From positions 91,230-155,229 of the forward strand of contig CAAGPV010000038.1 in assembly GCA_900771975.1 (NCBI GenBank): a DNA stretch of 64,000 nt. The letters run 5' to 3'. The position numbers were made by a program, and so were the translations under genes. The DNA comes from an uncultured Prevotella sp. (lineage in GTDB: Bacteria > Bacteroidota > Bacteroidia > Bacteroidales > Bacteroidaceae). The notes beneath the pieces were generated by a model. It did not search any database and was not told the DNA's origin. It saw nothing but the letters and a program-made list of their open reading frames with translations. Below are positions 28,334-37,277 of this stretch, in pieces. The first letter of the stretch is position 1, and every line of letters starts with the position of its first letter.

Positions 28334-31300
28334 ACCATGTGCGTTTCTTCAAAACAAAGAATGGCGAGGCATACGGCTTTACTGTTGGTGGAAAGATTTA
28401 TATTGACCCGAGGATAGCCAACACGGAGACGCCGATACATGAGTATGGCCATTTGTGGGCGAGCGCGTTGAGAAGCGGCAACCCTAAAGAATGGGAGAAC
28501 GTGGTGGGCTTGATGAAGGGCACGCCAGTATGGGACGAGGTGAAGAAACGCTATCCGGAACTGGAAACGGATGACGAGATTGCTGACGAGGTGATAGCTA
28601 CGTATTCGGGCCGTCGTGGTGCTGAACGTTTGAGAAGTGAGGCTGGTAAGATTGCTGGCAGCATGGATGAGCTGGATGCGGTGAAGGCTCTGAGTGCTTT
28701 GCAGCGTGTGAAGGAGGCTTTGAAGAGGTTCTGGAAAGGCGTGTGCGACTTCCTGCATATTCACTTCACGAGTGCAGAGGAAGTGGCTGACAGAGTGATG
28801 AAGGACTTGCTGGACGGTGTGGATCCAAGGAAGTTTATGAAGGAATCAAAAACTTCTAAAGTAAAAGAGGCAGAGAAAACCATGTTTGGTATGCACAATA
28901 TCAGTCTTGACAAGCTACGCAAGGCTATCAAGCAAGGTGGCTTTGCCGCTCCTTCCATGGGTGTGATTGACTCCAAGAACGGAATCTACTCTGGTTATGG
29001 TGAGATTACCTTGATACCTAAGGCAGAAAAGATAGCCAAGAGAACAGGTAAGAATATCGGAACTTATGCTGCCGATGCCTGGACTCCAATTTATCCACCT
29101 GTGGAGAAAACGTTTGGTGGCAATGGTGATGATGTGGCTTACAAAGACATCGAATCCGTTCCAAAGGAAATGCAAAGTATTACCCGAAATGCTGTAAATG
29201 GCTTTATGGATGGGCGTGATGCAAATAATTTGGCTTATCTTTACTTGCACGAAAAAGGCAAAGCTCCAGAACTGGTGCATGTGAAAGGTAAATATCCAAA
29301 AGAACTGCATGATGAGGTGAAAAGTATCTTGGGGAAATCAAATGGCATCTATAACACTACAGATGAGCAAAAGGAGAAACTTCTTGGTTTGTTTATTCGT
29401 GAGGTTTATGATGGCAACAAGGAGGAGTTTGATAATGACATTGAGAATATTATCAAGAAGGCTGAGGAGTTTATCAAGAAAAGACCAAACTCTAATCTTG
29501 CAAAGAATAAGCAGTTGGATGTTGATTGGATGAAAGAGCATGGATATGATTATGGTGCTTTGTCTCGTTTCGTGGATGGCATACTACGTGATGCGGAAAA
29601 CTCAGGCAAGGTTGACGAAAATGCAACGATGAACGCTGCGCAACTCTATATAAGCAAGAATGGCTTGAGAAATGATTTCGTCTTATGGAAAGAAAAGCTC
29701 AATGACCGCTATCATGTGAAAGAGATGATATTTGCTGGCTATAAGCCTGATGGCACACGTAAGTATCTGCCTAATACCGTGGAGAATGCCGTGAAGGTGA
29801 TGAAGGCAGATGGAAAGAATGCCTCTGTAGGCTCTGCTTCATTCAGCCATTTTGTTGCCTCCATACTGAAACCTATGGAAACTCTTGAACAAATTCGCAA
29901 GAAGAAGGGCAATTTGACTGGTAACTATGAGAATGTAGAAAAGTTCCAAGAGAAATGGCAACCTGTATATGATGAGTTGGCAGATAAGATGCAGCCAGAT
30001 GCAGGACCATTTGAAAGCTATGGTATGGATAGATTGGAGGAGGCTGCTTCACAAAAGAATCCAAAGAAATATGCCAAGGATGAGTATGGGGTGGATTTGA
30101 CAGATGAGGACATTAGAAAATTAAATGAACTGATTGCTGCTGTCAAGAACGAGAAACCATCCATTTACTTCGAGACAAAGTTTATGCGCCCTTATGGTCT
30201 TGATGAGTTTGAAAAGGCCATTGTGCCAAAGGACACTCCTAAAGATGTGGTGGATGCCTTGAAGAAGGTAGGCATTGACGTGCATACCTATGAGGGGAAG
30301 GAAGATCGTGAGAAGGTTACTATGGATGCCGTCAATAATAGCGAGGGCATTCGCTTCCATCGAGTAACAGATTCTGATGAACTTGACAGACTGAATAAGG
30401 AGAAGACTTTCCGAATGTACAGTGGTATGCAAGAAGTGGACGGTAAACTGTATTCTCCTATGGCAGCTATCATTGATGGCAAACGTACCGATGCAACAGA
30501 TATTGGTGTGTGGATGGGAGCAGACGAAAGACCTGACCTTGTGAAAAATGGCAAGTTTCAACTTGTGAAGACAGACAAAAAACCAGGAGCAGGAGAAGGA
30601 CCAGTACCAGCTGCTTATAATCCTTATATGCACACTTCTACCTCTATGATGAACGACCAGTTTACAGGTGCTTATGCCAGAGGAAATATCAAGGTTGTGG
30701 AATGGGAGATTCCTGAGAGCGAACTGACCAGTGGCTATCATGCTGAGGGCGCAAAGAACTCGGTAGGATTGGTATCTTGGCATTCTGGCTCGGTGAACAG
30801 CTTGCTGCCAAAGGATCGCCAGCGTAGTGTAATGCTTTCTCGTTGGAGAAAAGCAGTGAGAGTAGTGCCCGATTCTGAGGTGGCAGAGAGTATCGCTAAG
30901 CAGTTGAAGGGAACGGACTTGGCTATTCCTTGGAATGTGGTTACCCCAAACCAGTTGGAAGAGTTGGCTAAACTTGGTGTGCCTATCACTACCAAGGAAG
31001 TTGGGAATCAGACCGATGAGGTCAAAGCTAAGTTCTTGACCCAGAAGGAAGAACTTGAAAAAAAGTACCCACAAGCAAAGTTTGTTGATGTGCAAATGAC
31101 CAAAGACGCTTACAAGAAATGGGGCAATAAGGCTAATGTGAAACATAGACTTGGCGAGAAGGGGGCAGAGGAATTTCATTCTATTATTGACCAAATGTTT
31201 GACGACCCTAACTTTGACAAGTCTCAGCATAATCGTGAAAGGTATGATTTGTGCAAGACTCCGACATGGATGCAAGGAATAGGCATAAAGGGAGAAAATT

Positions 31301-31725
31301 TCTCTTTGTCTTTCAAGAACATCAAGGAGCATAGGGGAAAGGATTCAGACCATGACTTAACGAAAGAGGAATGGCATGAACTTCCAAATGCTTTAAAGAA
31401 CCCGTTTGCCATTACTCGTTATCAAGGAGCAGAAGACAGATTTCGCCTTTATGTGAATATCAATCATGATGGGAAACCTATTGCTGTAGGCGTTGATGTG
31501 AAACGTGTGAACCAAGGGAAGAATAAGCCACAACTTGATGTGAATAGCATCAAGACTGTGTTTGCTCACCATGGCGAAATAGGTGGTTCGGAAGTTTTGG
31601 TCACGTACGATAAAGAAATAACTCCAGAACAACAGGAACTTCTGCGTGGACTCAATTTCCACGAATATCCTACTATTCAGGAGTTATCAGATGCAAAGAT
31701 ATCTGAAAAATCTGACAGTTCCAAG

Positions 31726-32022
31726 GTTTCAGACGAAAATGTTGCGGATGATGGTATAAAGTTGTCGCTTGGAGACGGTGGTAGCCGTGAGCGTAAGCTG
31801 ATGGACGAAGCGAAGGAGGTAGAACGTGTGAAGGCTACTGGTGAGAGTCTTGGCGGAGCGGAAGTGCATGTGTACACATCTTTTGTAGAAGTTCCGGAAG
31901 AATACAAGAAAGAGGTGAAGAAAGGAGCGAGGGGATGGTATGACCCAGAGACTCACACGGTGCATGTGTATCTACCTAACTGCGCAAGTGGTGATGAGGC
32001 TCAACGGACGGTGTTCCATGAG
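31726..32022 (+). repeat. Direct repeat, copy 1 (start of second zincin domain)
   Basis: About 297 bp coding from KVSDENVADDGIKLSLGDGG to the HE of HEKIGH. A second copy at 35564-35854, about 90% identical by eye, lies at the end of the remnant. Copy 2 lacks 15 bp near its start and has an extra 9 bp, both in-frame changes. Confidence 0.85.
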
Positions 32023-33942
32023 AAGATAGGGCATGAAGGCATTGAAGTGCTATTTGGCGGTGAAGAAGGTGTGAAGGATTTTGCGAAGTTTGTATTTTCT
32101 TCATCTGGAAAGGAAATCCGTGAGAAAGTTATGGAGATAGCTGACCAGTATGATCCAGAATGGAAGCATCCAGACCGTACAAATGTTGGAACCCAGGAGT
32201 ATATAGCGAAATTGGCCGAGAATGGTCCACAGACCGCTGAGGAGTTTTCTTTGTGGAGAAAAATAAAACATTATCTGATAAAGGCGATGAAGAAGCTTGG
32301 GCTAACCATCCGTGGGTTGATGAACGACAAGGACTTGCGGTATTATTTGTTGAGGGCACAGCAGTCTCTGCATGTTTGGGACAAGATGCCGGAAGCGAAG
32401 AAGCGGGCGATGGCCAAGCAGGCAAGCGAGACCGAGATGAAGGAATCGCTTAGTAACCGCCCGAGGAAACGGAAAAACGAGACTACTGCGCAGTATATAG
32501 AGCGTTTGCGCCAATGGGAGAAGTGGAAGATAGCCCTTGATAAGGCATCTGTAGCCAACGATCCTTTGCCAGAAGAGGAAACATATCATGACAAATGGGA
32601 TAAACAGTACAGGACTGACATGGAAGCATGGCGGAAGGCTAACGGTATAGCAGAAGGAGCAGAGGGGCCTTCGGAAGCCCCAAAGAGAGCAGAAGGCGAG
32701 AGTCCGCAGGAGTATGCGTTGCGTGTGGCAGACCATGAGCGAGAGATGGATCTATGGCAGGGTGCACCTGACTATTTCTCTTACCTTAAAAAAGCGCAGG
32801 AAGACTATCGTAAAGCTTACGAGGCATGGAAGGAGCGTTATGATATTGACGAGATGGAGAACGTTGACTTGCAGTTGTATGGAGGCGAGACTCCAACCGA
32901 AGGTCCAGCAGACGAAGATGCATATCAGGAGCAGGAGGAGATAGAGCATAATGTGAATAGCGAATTTGAGAAGGAGATGGGTGCAGCCTGTGGCATTGAT
33001 ATGAGTGCTGAAGGAGCTCGGCAGAAGGCCATCATTGCCGTGATAGATCGCAGGAAAAATCTTGAAGGAGCAAGTGCAGAGGATGCTATATTCATAGGCG
33101 AGTTATGCAAGGAAATAGATGCATTGGAAAAAGAACTTGGTCTTGGAAAGGGAGAACTCCGTAACGAGCTTATACATATTATAGAGCAGCCACTGCAACA
33201 GCAGGAAGCCGATGCAGAGTTGGAACGTTGGGTAGACCTTTTGAACAGTATGCGTGTCTTTCACGATGCACATAGCAAGGTGACGGTAGAAGGCGTAAAA
33301 GCGGTGCGTGCTGAGCTTCAAGAACTGGCGAATGTAGCCTTAAAGTATGGAGCGAATCCAAAGGAGGTGATGGACAATGCAATCGGCACGACAATAGCAG
33401 GCATGAAGCAAGGAGTAGCCGAGTTGTTTGCGAAAGCCAAGACAGGAGAGTTTGCCGGGAAACCAGCAAGCATCGGTCGGTTGAGCGCAGACGGCAAGGC
33501 GTACTTGGAGAAATTGTCAGGATTGAAGTTCAAGGATTTCGTGGACTTTGTTCTCAATCCATCAGACTTGAACCATATCCGTTCAGACCATTATGGCGAG
33601 AATGAAAAGGACAAAGGCAACAATGTGCCACTTACGGATGAAGATATTCAGAATATGGTGGACGTGTTGAACCAGCCAGACGGCATACTCTATGGCGTGG
33701 ACAAGAAAGACGGTCGCATGCTATTCTTCTTGAAAGACGCGGGTAACGGATTGTATAATCTGGCGGAGGTTTGCAGTACAAAAAAGGGGAACCTCACAGC
33801 AAAGAGTTTCTTTAAATCAAAAAAGAAAGGTATCAACCAGCGAGTTATGGAGATAAAAGACTCCCTACTCCCTACGTCCGTAACGTACTCTGGTGAATTC
33901 CTTTCTTCGGATGCAAAGATACCGACATTATTCGAGATTAAC

Positions 33943-33950
33943 GAAAGTTC
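33943..33950. repeat. Target site duplication GAAAGTTC, left
   Basis: The 8-bp sequence flanks the IS directly on both sides (33943-33950 and 35546-35553). An 8-bp duplication is the norm for the ISL3 family. Confidence 0.92.
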
Positions 33951-33988
33951 GGCGCAGTTTAAATTTTCCGTGGCAAGCTCCAGAGGTG

Positions 33989-35062
33989 CTAACCAAAGAT
34001 GGTGCATACACGATACAGGAAGAACGGGATGTCCGCAATGCCATGCAGCTGTGCTCTGAATCCTTTGATCTTTGAATTCAGAGACTCTGCGGCGGCATTG
34101 GTGGATCTGTTCCTGAAATAGTTCAGGACATGCTCTTCCTTTGCTTTTATGCAGTCTCTTGCCGACTTGATTTCCCTAAGAGTACATGCGCTTACCTCTT
34201 TGTACCATGCATGCAGTTCTTCCCTTGCCTGCTCTGGTGAGATTCTCTTCTTGAAGATATTGCGTACTTTGCATATAAGGGAATAGGCTTCCCCCATATC
34301 AGGATACAGTCCAAATAGGATTCCGGCCCTTTCCCTCTTGCTCTCGCTCCATTTGTCTCCCGACTGTGCCAGCATGTTTCGCGAACGGGTCAGCATCTCC
34401 ACTTCGGTTTCCCCATTTCCGAGGACACGGGGCTTGTATTTCCTTTTCCTGATGCGCTTGCGTCCCCTTTTCTCTTTCGGTTTTTTAGGATGCTTCCTGC
34501 GCCAGCGATTCCTGTTCCCGGCTTTGCGGTCCTCTTCCTTGGCGAATGCGGCGGCTTCCTTCCTGGACTTTGTCATGGCAAGACGCTTGAATTTCAGACG
34601 CAGCTCCTCAATCCCGTCACAAAGACGCTGCACGATATGAAAGCAGTCTATCACGATGGTCGCGTTGGGAAAGCATCGGCTGGCAATGCTGTACATGGAA
34701 TCGCTGAAGTCCATGGTTATCTCGGTGACCCTGCAACGTTCGGTCTCCGGTATCTGCCGGATGATTGAAGATACCACATCAGCTTTCGTTCTTCTGACAA
34801 TGGCGATGATGGAGCCTTTCCTGCCGTGTCCTTCCTTATTGGACAGTATGGTATAGACTTCATTGCAGAAAGAAGTCTCGTCTATGCTGCAGCGCTCACC
34901 GAGGTTCTGCGGAAGCAACACCCAGTCGGTGGCATGGTCATTCTGGTCCCAGGTGCCGAAGTCACTGAGGTGATGCTTGTAATAACGCTCAACCTCGCTG
35001 CCTTTAATATGAAAGAATCTTGCCAATGACGCTGCCGTCAACGGAAGGCTGTCCATCGCCAT
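33989..35062 (-). CDS. ISAon1-like transposase, DDE catalytic part
   Basis: A 357-aa ISL3-type transposase. The first catalytic Asp lies in CSIDETSF or shortly before it, the next in TMDFSDSMYSIASRCFPNA and VIDCFHIVQRLCDGI, and the C-terminal Glu in NAAAESLNSKIKGFR. A Lys/Arg-rich insertion (about 175-215) separates the acidic residues. The C-terminus runs into the left TIR. The ATG at 35062 lies inside the end of the upstream N-terminal-region ORF in a different frame (59-bp overlap), immediately downstream of an 8-base homopolymer run (35067-35074), so it may be coupled to or fused with that ORF. Confidence 0.92.
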   Translation of the reverse strand: MAMDSLPLTAASLARFFHIKGSEVERYYKHHLSDFGTWDQNDHATDWVLLPQNLGERCSIDETSFCNEVYTILSNKEGHGRKGSIIAIVRRTKADVVSSIIRQIPETERCRVTEITMDFSDSMYSIASRCFPNATIVIDCFHIVQRLCDGIEELRLKFKRLAMTKSRKEAAAFAKEEDRKAGNRNRWRRKHPKKPKEKRGRKRIRKRKYKPRVLGNGETEVEMLTRSRNMLAQSGDKWSESKRERAGILFGLYPDMGEAYSLICKVRNIFKKRISPEQAREELHAWYKEVSACTLREIKSARDCIKAKEEHVLNYFRNRSTNAAAESLNSKIKGFRAQLHGIADIPFFLYRVCTIFG

Positions 35063-35447
35063 CTTTAAAAAAAAGACCGAATTCCACGGACAGCTTCGTA
35101 CCGTCAGCTGTGAGAGGGTACTGGTTCAATATTATGTTCCTGCCGTCCGCATCCAGATAACGGCGACGCCTTACATGAAGCAGGACCTTGCGGTTGCGTA
35201 TGGGATAGTCCTTGATGACGGTGGCTTCGGTAAAGCCGTTCGGTTTCAGACCCAGCTGGTCTCCGATACGGTTGTCGCGCTCGTCAAGGTAGATGTGAAG
35301 GACACTGCTGTATAACACGTCAGCCTGAGCGGTACCGCCATTCGGTTCTTCTCTCATGCCTACTATCTCAAACCAGTCTGTCATGCCATCAGGCAGGAAG
35401 AAACTGATGATAAAATCTTTGTTGATTGTTGTCGGTTCCTTTTTCAT
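35004..35447 (-). CDS. ISAon1-like transposase N-terminal-region protein
   Basis: A 147-aa protein that accompanies the transposase in ISAon1-type elements. The body (IISFFLPDGMTDWFEIVGM, YLDERDN, ATVIKDYPIRNRKVLLHVRRRRYLDADG) contains the basic helix and the conserved DYPIR segment of the ISL3 N-terminal DNA-binding/Zn-ribbon region. The frame is open to 35510, but ATG 35447 lies just after the promoter element at 35453-35460 and is chosen. Confidence 0.85.
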   Translation of the reverse strand: MKKEPTTINKDFIISFFLPDGMTDWFEIVGMREEPNGGTAQADVLYSSVLHIYLDERDNRIGDQLGLKPNGFTEATVIKDYPIRNRKVLLHVRRRRYLDADGRNIILNQYPLTADGTKLSVEFGLFFKDGDGQPSVDGSVIGKILSY

Positions 35448-35452
35448 GGGTG

Positions 35453-35460
35453 CAAAGGTA
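35453..35460 (-). promoter_or_regulatory. -7 promoter element of the IS
   Basis: On the minus strand it reads TACCTTTG, 6 bp upstream of the ATG at 35447, which predicts a nearly leaderless transposase transcript. Confidence 0.6.
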
Positions 35461-35545
35461 CAAAAATTTGTTCTATCCTGTATCATGTTGCACCATCTTT
35501 TGGTTAGCACCTCTGGGGCTTGCCACGGAAAATTTAAACTGCGCC

Positions 35546-35553
35546 GAAAGTTC
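35546..35553. repeat. Target site duplication GAAAGTTC, right
   Basis: Second copy of the 8-bp duplication. Removing one copy plus the IS gives GAA AGT TCT TCA GGA, restoring the reading frame across the insertion. Confidence 0.92.
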
Positions 35554-35854
35554 TTCAGGAAATGTTTCAGATGACAGTATAAAGTTGTCGCTTGGAGACA
35601 GTGGTAACCGTGAGCGTAAGCAGATGGACGAAGCGAAGATGGTAGAAATGGTAGAACGTGTGAAGGCTACTGGTGAGAGTCTTGGTGGTGCCGAGGCTCA
35701 TGTGTACACATCTTTTGTAGATGTTCCGGAAGAATACAAGGAAGAGGTGAAGAAAGGAGCGAGGGGATAGTATGACCCTTCAACCCACATGGTGAATGTG
35801 TATCTACCTAACTGCGGAAGTGGTGATGAGGCTCAACGGACAGTGATCCACGAG
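35554..35854 (+). pseudogene. Polyvalent protein remnant, C-terminal fragment with nonsense mutation
   Basis: Third piece of the broken gene, in frame with the middle fragment once the IS is removed. It is a second copy of the start of the zincin-like domain (KLSLGDSGNRERKQMDEAK, VYTSFVDVPEEYKEEVKKGARG), matching 31726-32022. The Trp codon TGG that follows GARG in copy 1 is TAG here (35768-35770), ending translation. Homology continues another 84 bp to CACGAG at 35854, the HE of the metal site, and stops there, which marks the probable right end of the foreign DNA. The remaining 37 bp to the next gene show nothing recognisable. Confidence 0.82.
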
Positions 35855-35891
35855 AGTCGCTTAAGTTTATTATTTGTTTAAATTAATTATA

Positions 35892-36494
35892 CTATATACC
35901 TTCTTCTTCTGAAAGGTCTAATTCGTTCTTTTTATTCAAACTGTCTTTCGACGGACTTGTCCCTGCACTTTGAGCACTACCTTTAACTTCTATTTTCCCA
36001 CTTGGAGTTATAATTATATCAAAGGGTATATATTCATCACTATTAGGATCAGGGGATCCAACGCTTGCTCCAAATAATAAATTGCCGCGTTCTTGTTTGT
36101 CATAAGCTATACCCAAAAATGCACTATGCTCTTCAAATGTAGATTTTGAAAAAGATTGAAAATCCGCTTTATAAAACCATTTGTCAACTAATGTTTTACC
36201 ATTAATCTGTACAATTTGTAGATGAACTTTGTTGTCAAAATACTTTTGGCCAGACTCATCTTCAGTCAAAGTAAGTTTTGTGTCTGGCATTCTATCTATA
36301 ATTATCGAGTAAGAATTTCCATTCCAGTCTATTGTTTTATCCCAATGAGCAGTTGATGAGAGAATTGGACCTTTTTGTTGCTTCTTTTTTAATGGGACTT
36401 TAGTTATTATATCCTCATTCTTTGTTTTCTCTTTACATGAAGAGAAAGCAAAGATAAAACCGACTAATAATATTAAGAAATAAATATGTTTCAT
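35892..36494 (-). CDS. DUF4738 lipoprotein
   Basis: A 200-aa predicted lipoprotein with a signal peptide and lipobox (GFIFAFSSC). The body (HWDKTIDWNGNSYSIIIDR, KTLVDKWFYKADF, NLLFGASVGSPDPNSDEYIPF) fits the Bacteroidetes family DUF4738, of unknown function. The tail is acidic and Ser/Lys rich. It is transcribed divergently from the DUF4230 pair and is the first chromosomal gene right of the polyvalent remnant. Confidence 0.8.
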   Translation of the reverse strand: MKHIYFLILLVGFIFAFSSCKEKTKNEDIITKVPLKKKQQKGPILSSTAHWDKTIDWNGNSYSIIIDRMPDTKLTLTEDESGQKYFDNKVHLQIVQINGKTLVDKWFYKADFQSFSKSTFEEHSAFLGIAYDKQERGNLLFGASVGSPDPNSDEYIPFDIIITPSGKIEVKGSAQSAGTSPSKDSLNKKNELDLSEEEGI

Positions 36495-36513
36495 TCTTTA
36501 CTATTTTCTGTTA

Positions 36514-36521
36514 CAAAGGTA
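36514..36521 (-). promoter_or_regulatory. -7 promoter element of the DUF4738 gene
   Basis: Minus-strand TACCTTTG, 20 bp upstream of the ATG at 36494. Confidence 0.6.
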
Positions 36522-36583
36522 GCAAAAAGATTTAAACTATCTATAATTTCTTGGAAGAAACTAATTTCTAAAGAAAATATTCG

Positions 36584-36591
36584 TATCTTTG
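36584..36591 (+). promoter_or_regulatory. -7 promoter element of the DUF4230 pair
   Basis: TATCTTTG, 15 bp upstream of ATG 36606, divergent from the DUF4738 promoter. It lies inside the longest frame and so argues for the 36606 start. Confidence 0.6.
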
Positions 36592-36605
36592 CGGAAAGAT
36601 TGGAT

Positions 36606-37277
36606 ATGGAGAAAGTCGTCATTCTTATTGTTACTATATTTGCGTTATGCTTGGGATCCTGCAAAAACAACTCTGTCAACAATCCCAAACAAACGGTTGA
36701 CACACTATCATCTATTACTTCTTTTATACAAAAAACCTCTCGACTTTATACATCTGAATACCATATTCATAAAATCATTACACATAAAGATACTTTAAAA
36801 TTAGAAGGAAGCATTTTAAAGAACCGTTTTAATATAGATCTTCCTTTTGGACAACGTTTCATCGCTATTCCAATTGATGCGACCATTAAAGCTTATATCG
36901 ATTTCAACAATTTCTCTGATAAGAACATAGAAAAACAGGGAAACAAAATTATCATTACCCTACCCGACCCCCATATTATTATTACAAGTTCAAAAATAAA
37001 TCATTCCGGGATAAAAAGACATGTTTCTTTAATTCGATCAAACTTTAGTGATCAAGAATTGTATAGTTATGAGAAACAAGGGCGGGACTCTATCATTAAA
37101 TCTATACCTCAATTGGGAATAATAAGAAATGCTCAGCAAAATGCTGCTAACATTTTCATACCAATGTTGAAGATGTTAGGTTTTAGTGAAAACAACATTA
37201 CTATTTCATTTCGAAAAGAATACAACAAAAAAGATATTTTTTCTTTAATTGACAATACTACTATCGAAGGGAAATGA
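36606..37277 (+). CDS. DUF4230 lipoprotein, first of pair
   Basis: A 223-aa predicted lipoprotein (ILIVTIFALCLGSC lipobox) with a DUF4230 body: TSRLYTSEYHIHKIITHKD, FGQRFIAIPIDATIKAYIDF, ITLPDPHIIITSSKI. DUF4230 is widespread, extracytoplasmic and of unknown function. The start ATG 36606 was chosen because the upstream extension overlaps the promoter and the signal peptide begins here. It overlaps the next gene by 4 bp (ATGA), so the two are translationally coupled. Confidence 0.82.
   Translation: MEKVVILIVTIFALCLGSCKNNSVNNPKQTVDTLSSITSFIQKTSRLYTSEYHIHKIITHKDTLKLEGSILKNRFNIDLPFGQRFIAIPIDATIKAYIDFNNFSDKNIEKQGNKIIITLPDPHIIITSSKINHSGIKRHVSLIRSNFSDQELYSYEKQGRDSIIKSIPQLGIIRNAQQNAANIFIPMLKMLGFSENNITISFRKEYNKKDIFSLIDNTTIEGK

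Larger units (their letters stand above)
28339..34059 (+). pseudogene. Polyvalent protein remnant, middle fragment with IS-encoded tail
   Basis: Second piece of the same gene, open from a GTG at 28339 that has no sign of being a natural start. Contents: zincin-like domain (1-150, TPIHEYGHLWAS, HExxH at 34-38); a long uncharacterised helical region starting MFGMHNISLDKLRKAIKQGG (about 180-660); a domain with AYNPYMHTSTSMMNDQF (670-860); a BECR/MuF-C-like fold (985-1100, NPFAITRYQGAEDRFRLYVN); a second metallopeptidase-like domain (1139-1340, HEKIGHEG at 1227); a charged, low-complexity stretch (1370-1590); and another BECR-like region (1730-1865, LNHIRSDHYGENEKDKGNNV). The last 36 codons, from 33951, are encoded by the IS left end and are not native. 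Confidence 0.8.
33951..35545 (-). mobile_element. ISL3-family insertion sequence, ISAon1-like, 1595 bp
   Basis: Both ends are defined by near-perfect terminal inverted repeats beginning GGCGCAGTTTAAATTTTCCG: left 33951-34006 and right 35489-35545, differing by one substitution and one single-base indel over about 57 bp. Ends beginning GG and the 8-bp target duplication fit ISL3. It encodes an N-terminal-region protein and a DDE transposase, both leftward. It is inserted in codon 1870 of the middle fragment of the polyvalent gene, opposite in orientation. With intact TIRs, TSDs, promoter and ORFs the insertion looks recent and possibly active. Confidence 0.93.

Noticed and set aside
28339..28341. 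GTG as a natural start for the middle polyvalent fragment
   Set aside because: It lies 8 bp after a frameshift stop, in the middle of a conserved segment (DHVRFF), with no separate promoter.
30121..31332. 403-codon minus-strand open frame opposite the polyvalent gene
   Set aside because: It is a shadow of the forward coding frame; no start context, no recognisable domain, rich in His/Leu/Ser as expected for an antisense frame.
33951..34059. Native C-terminus for the middle fragment (with a CxxC-like tail)
   Set aside because: These codons are the IS terminal inverted repeat, so the tail is an accident of insertion.
35426..35770. 114-codon frame spanning the IS right end
   Set aside because: Its first third is IS sequence read backwards; only the part from 35554 is native, and it is a pseudogene fragment.
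23028..35891. attL/attR-type direct repeats around the remnant
   Set aside because: I compared both edges by eye and found no matching repeat of useful length, and no tRNA or integrase is present.
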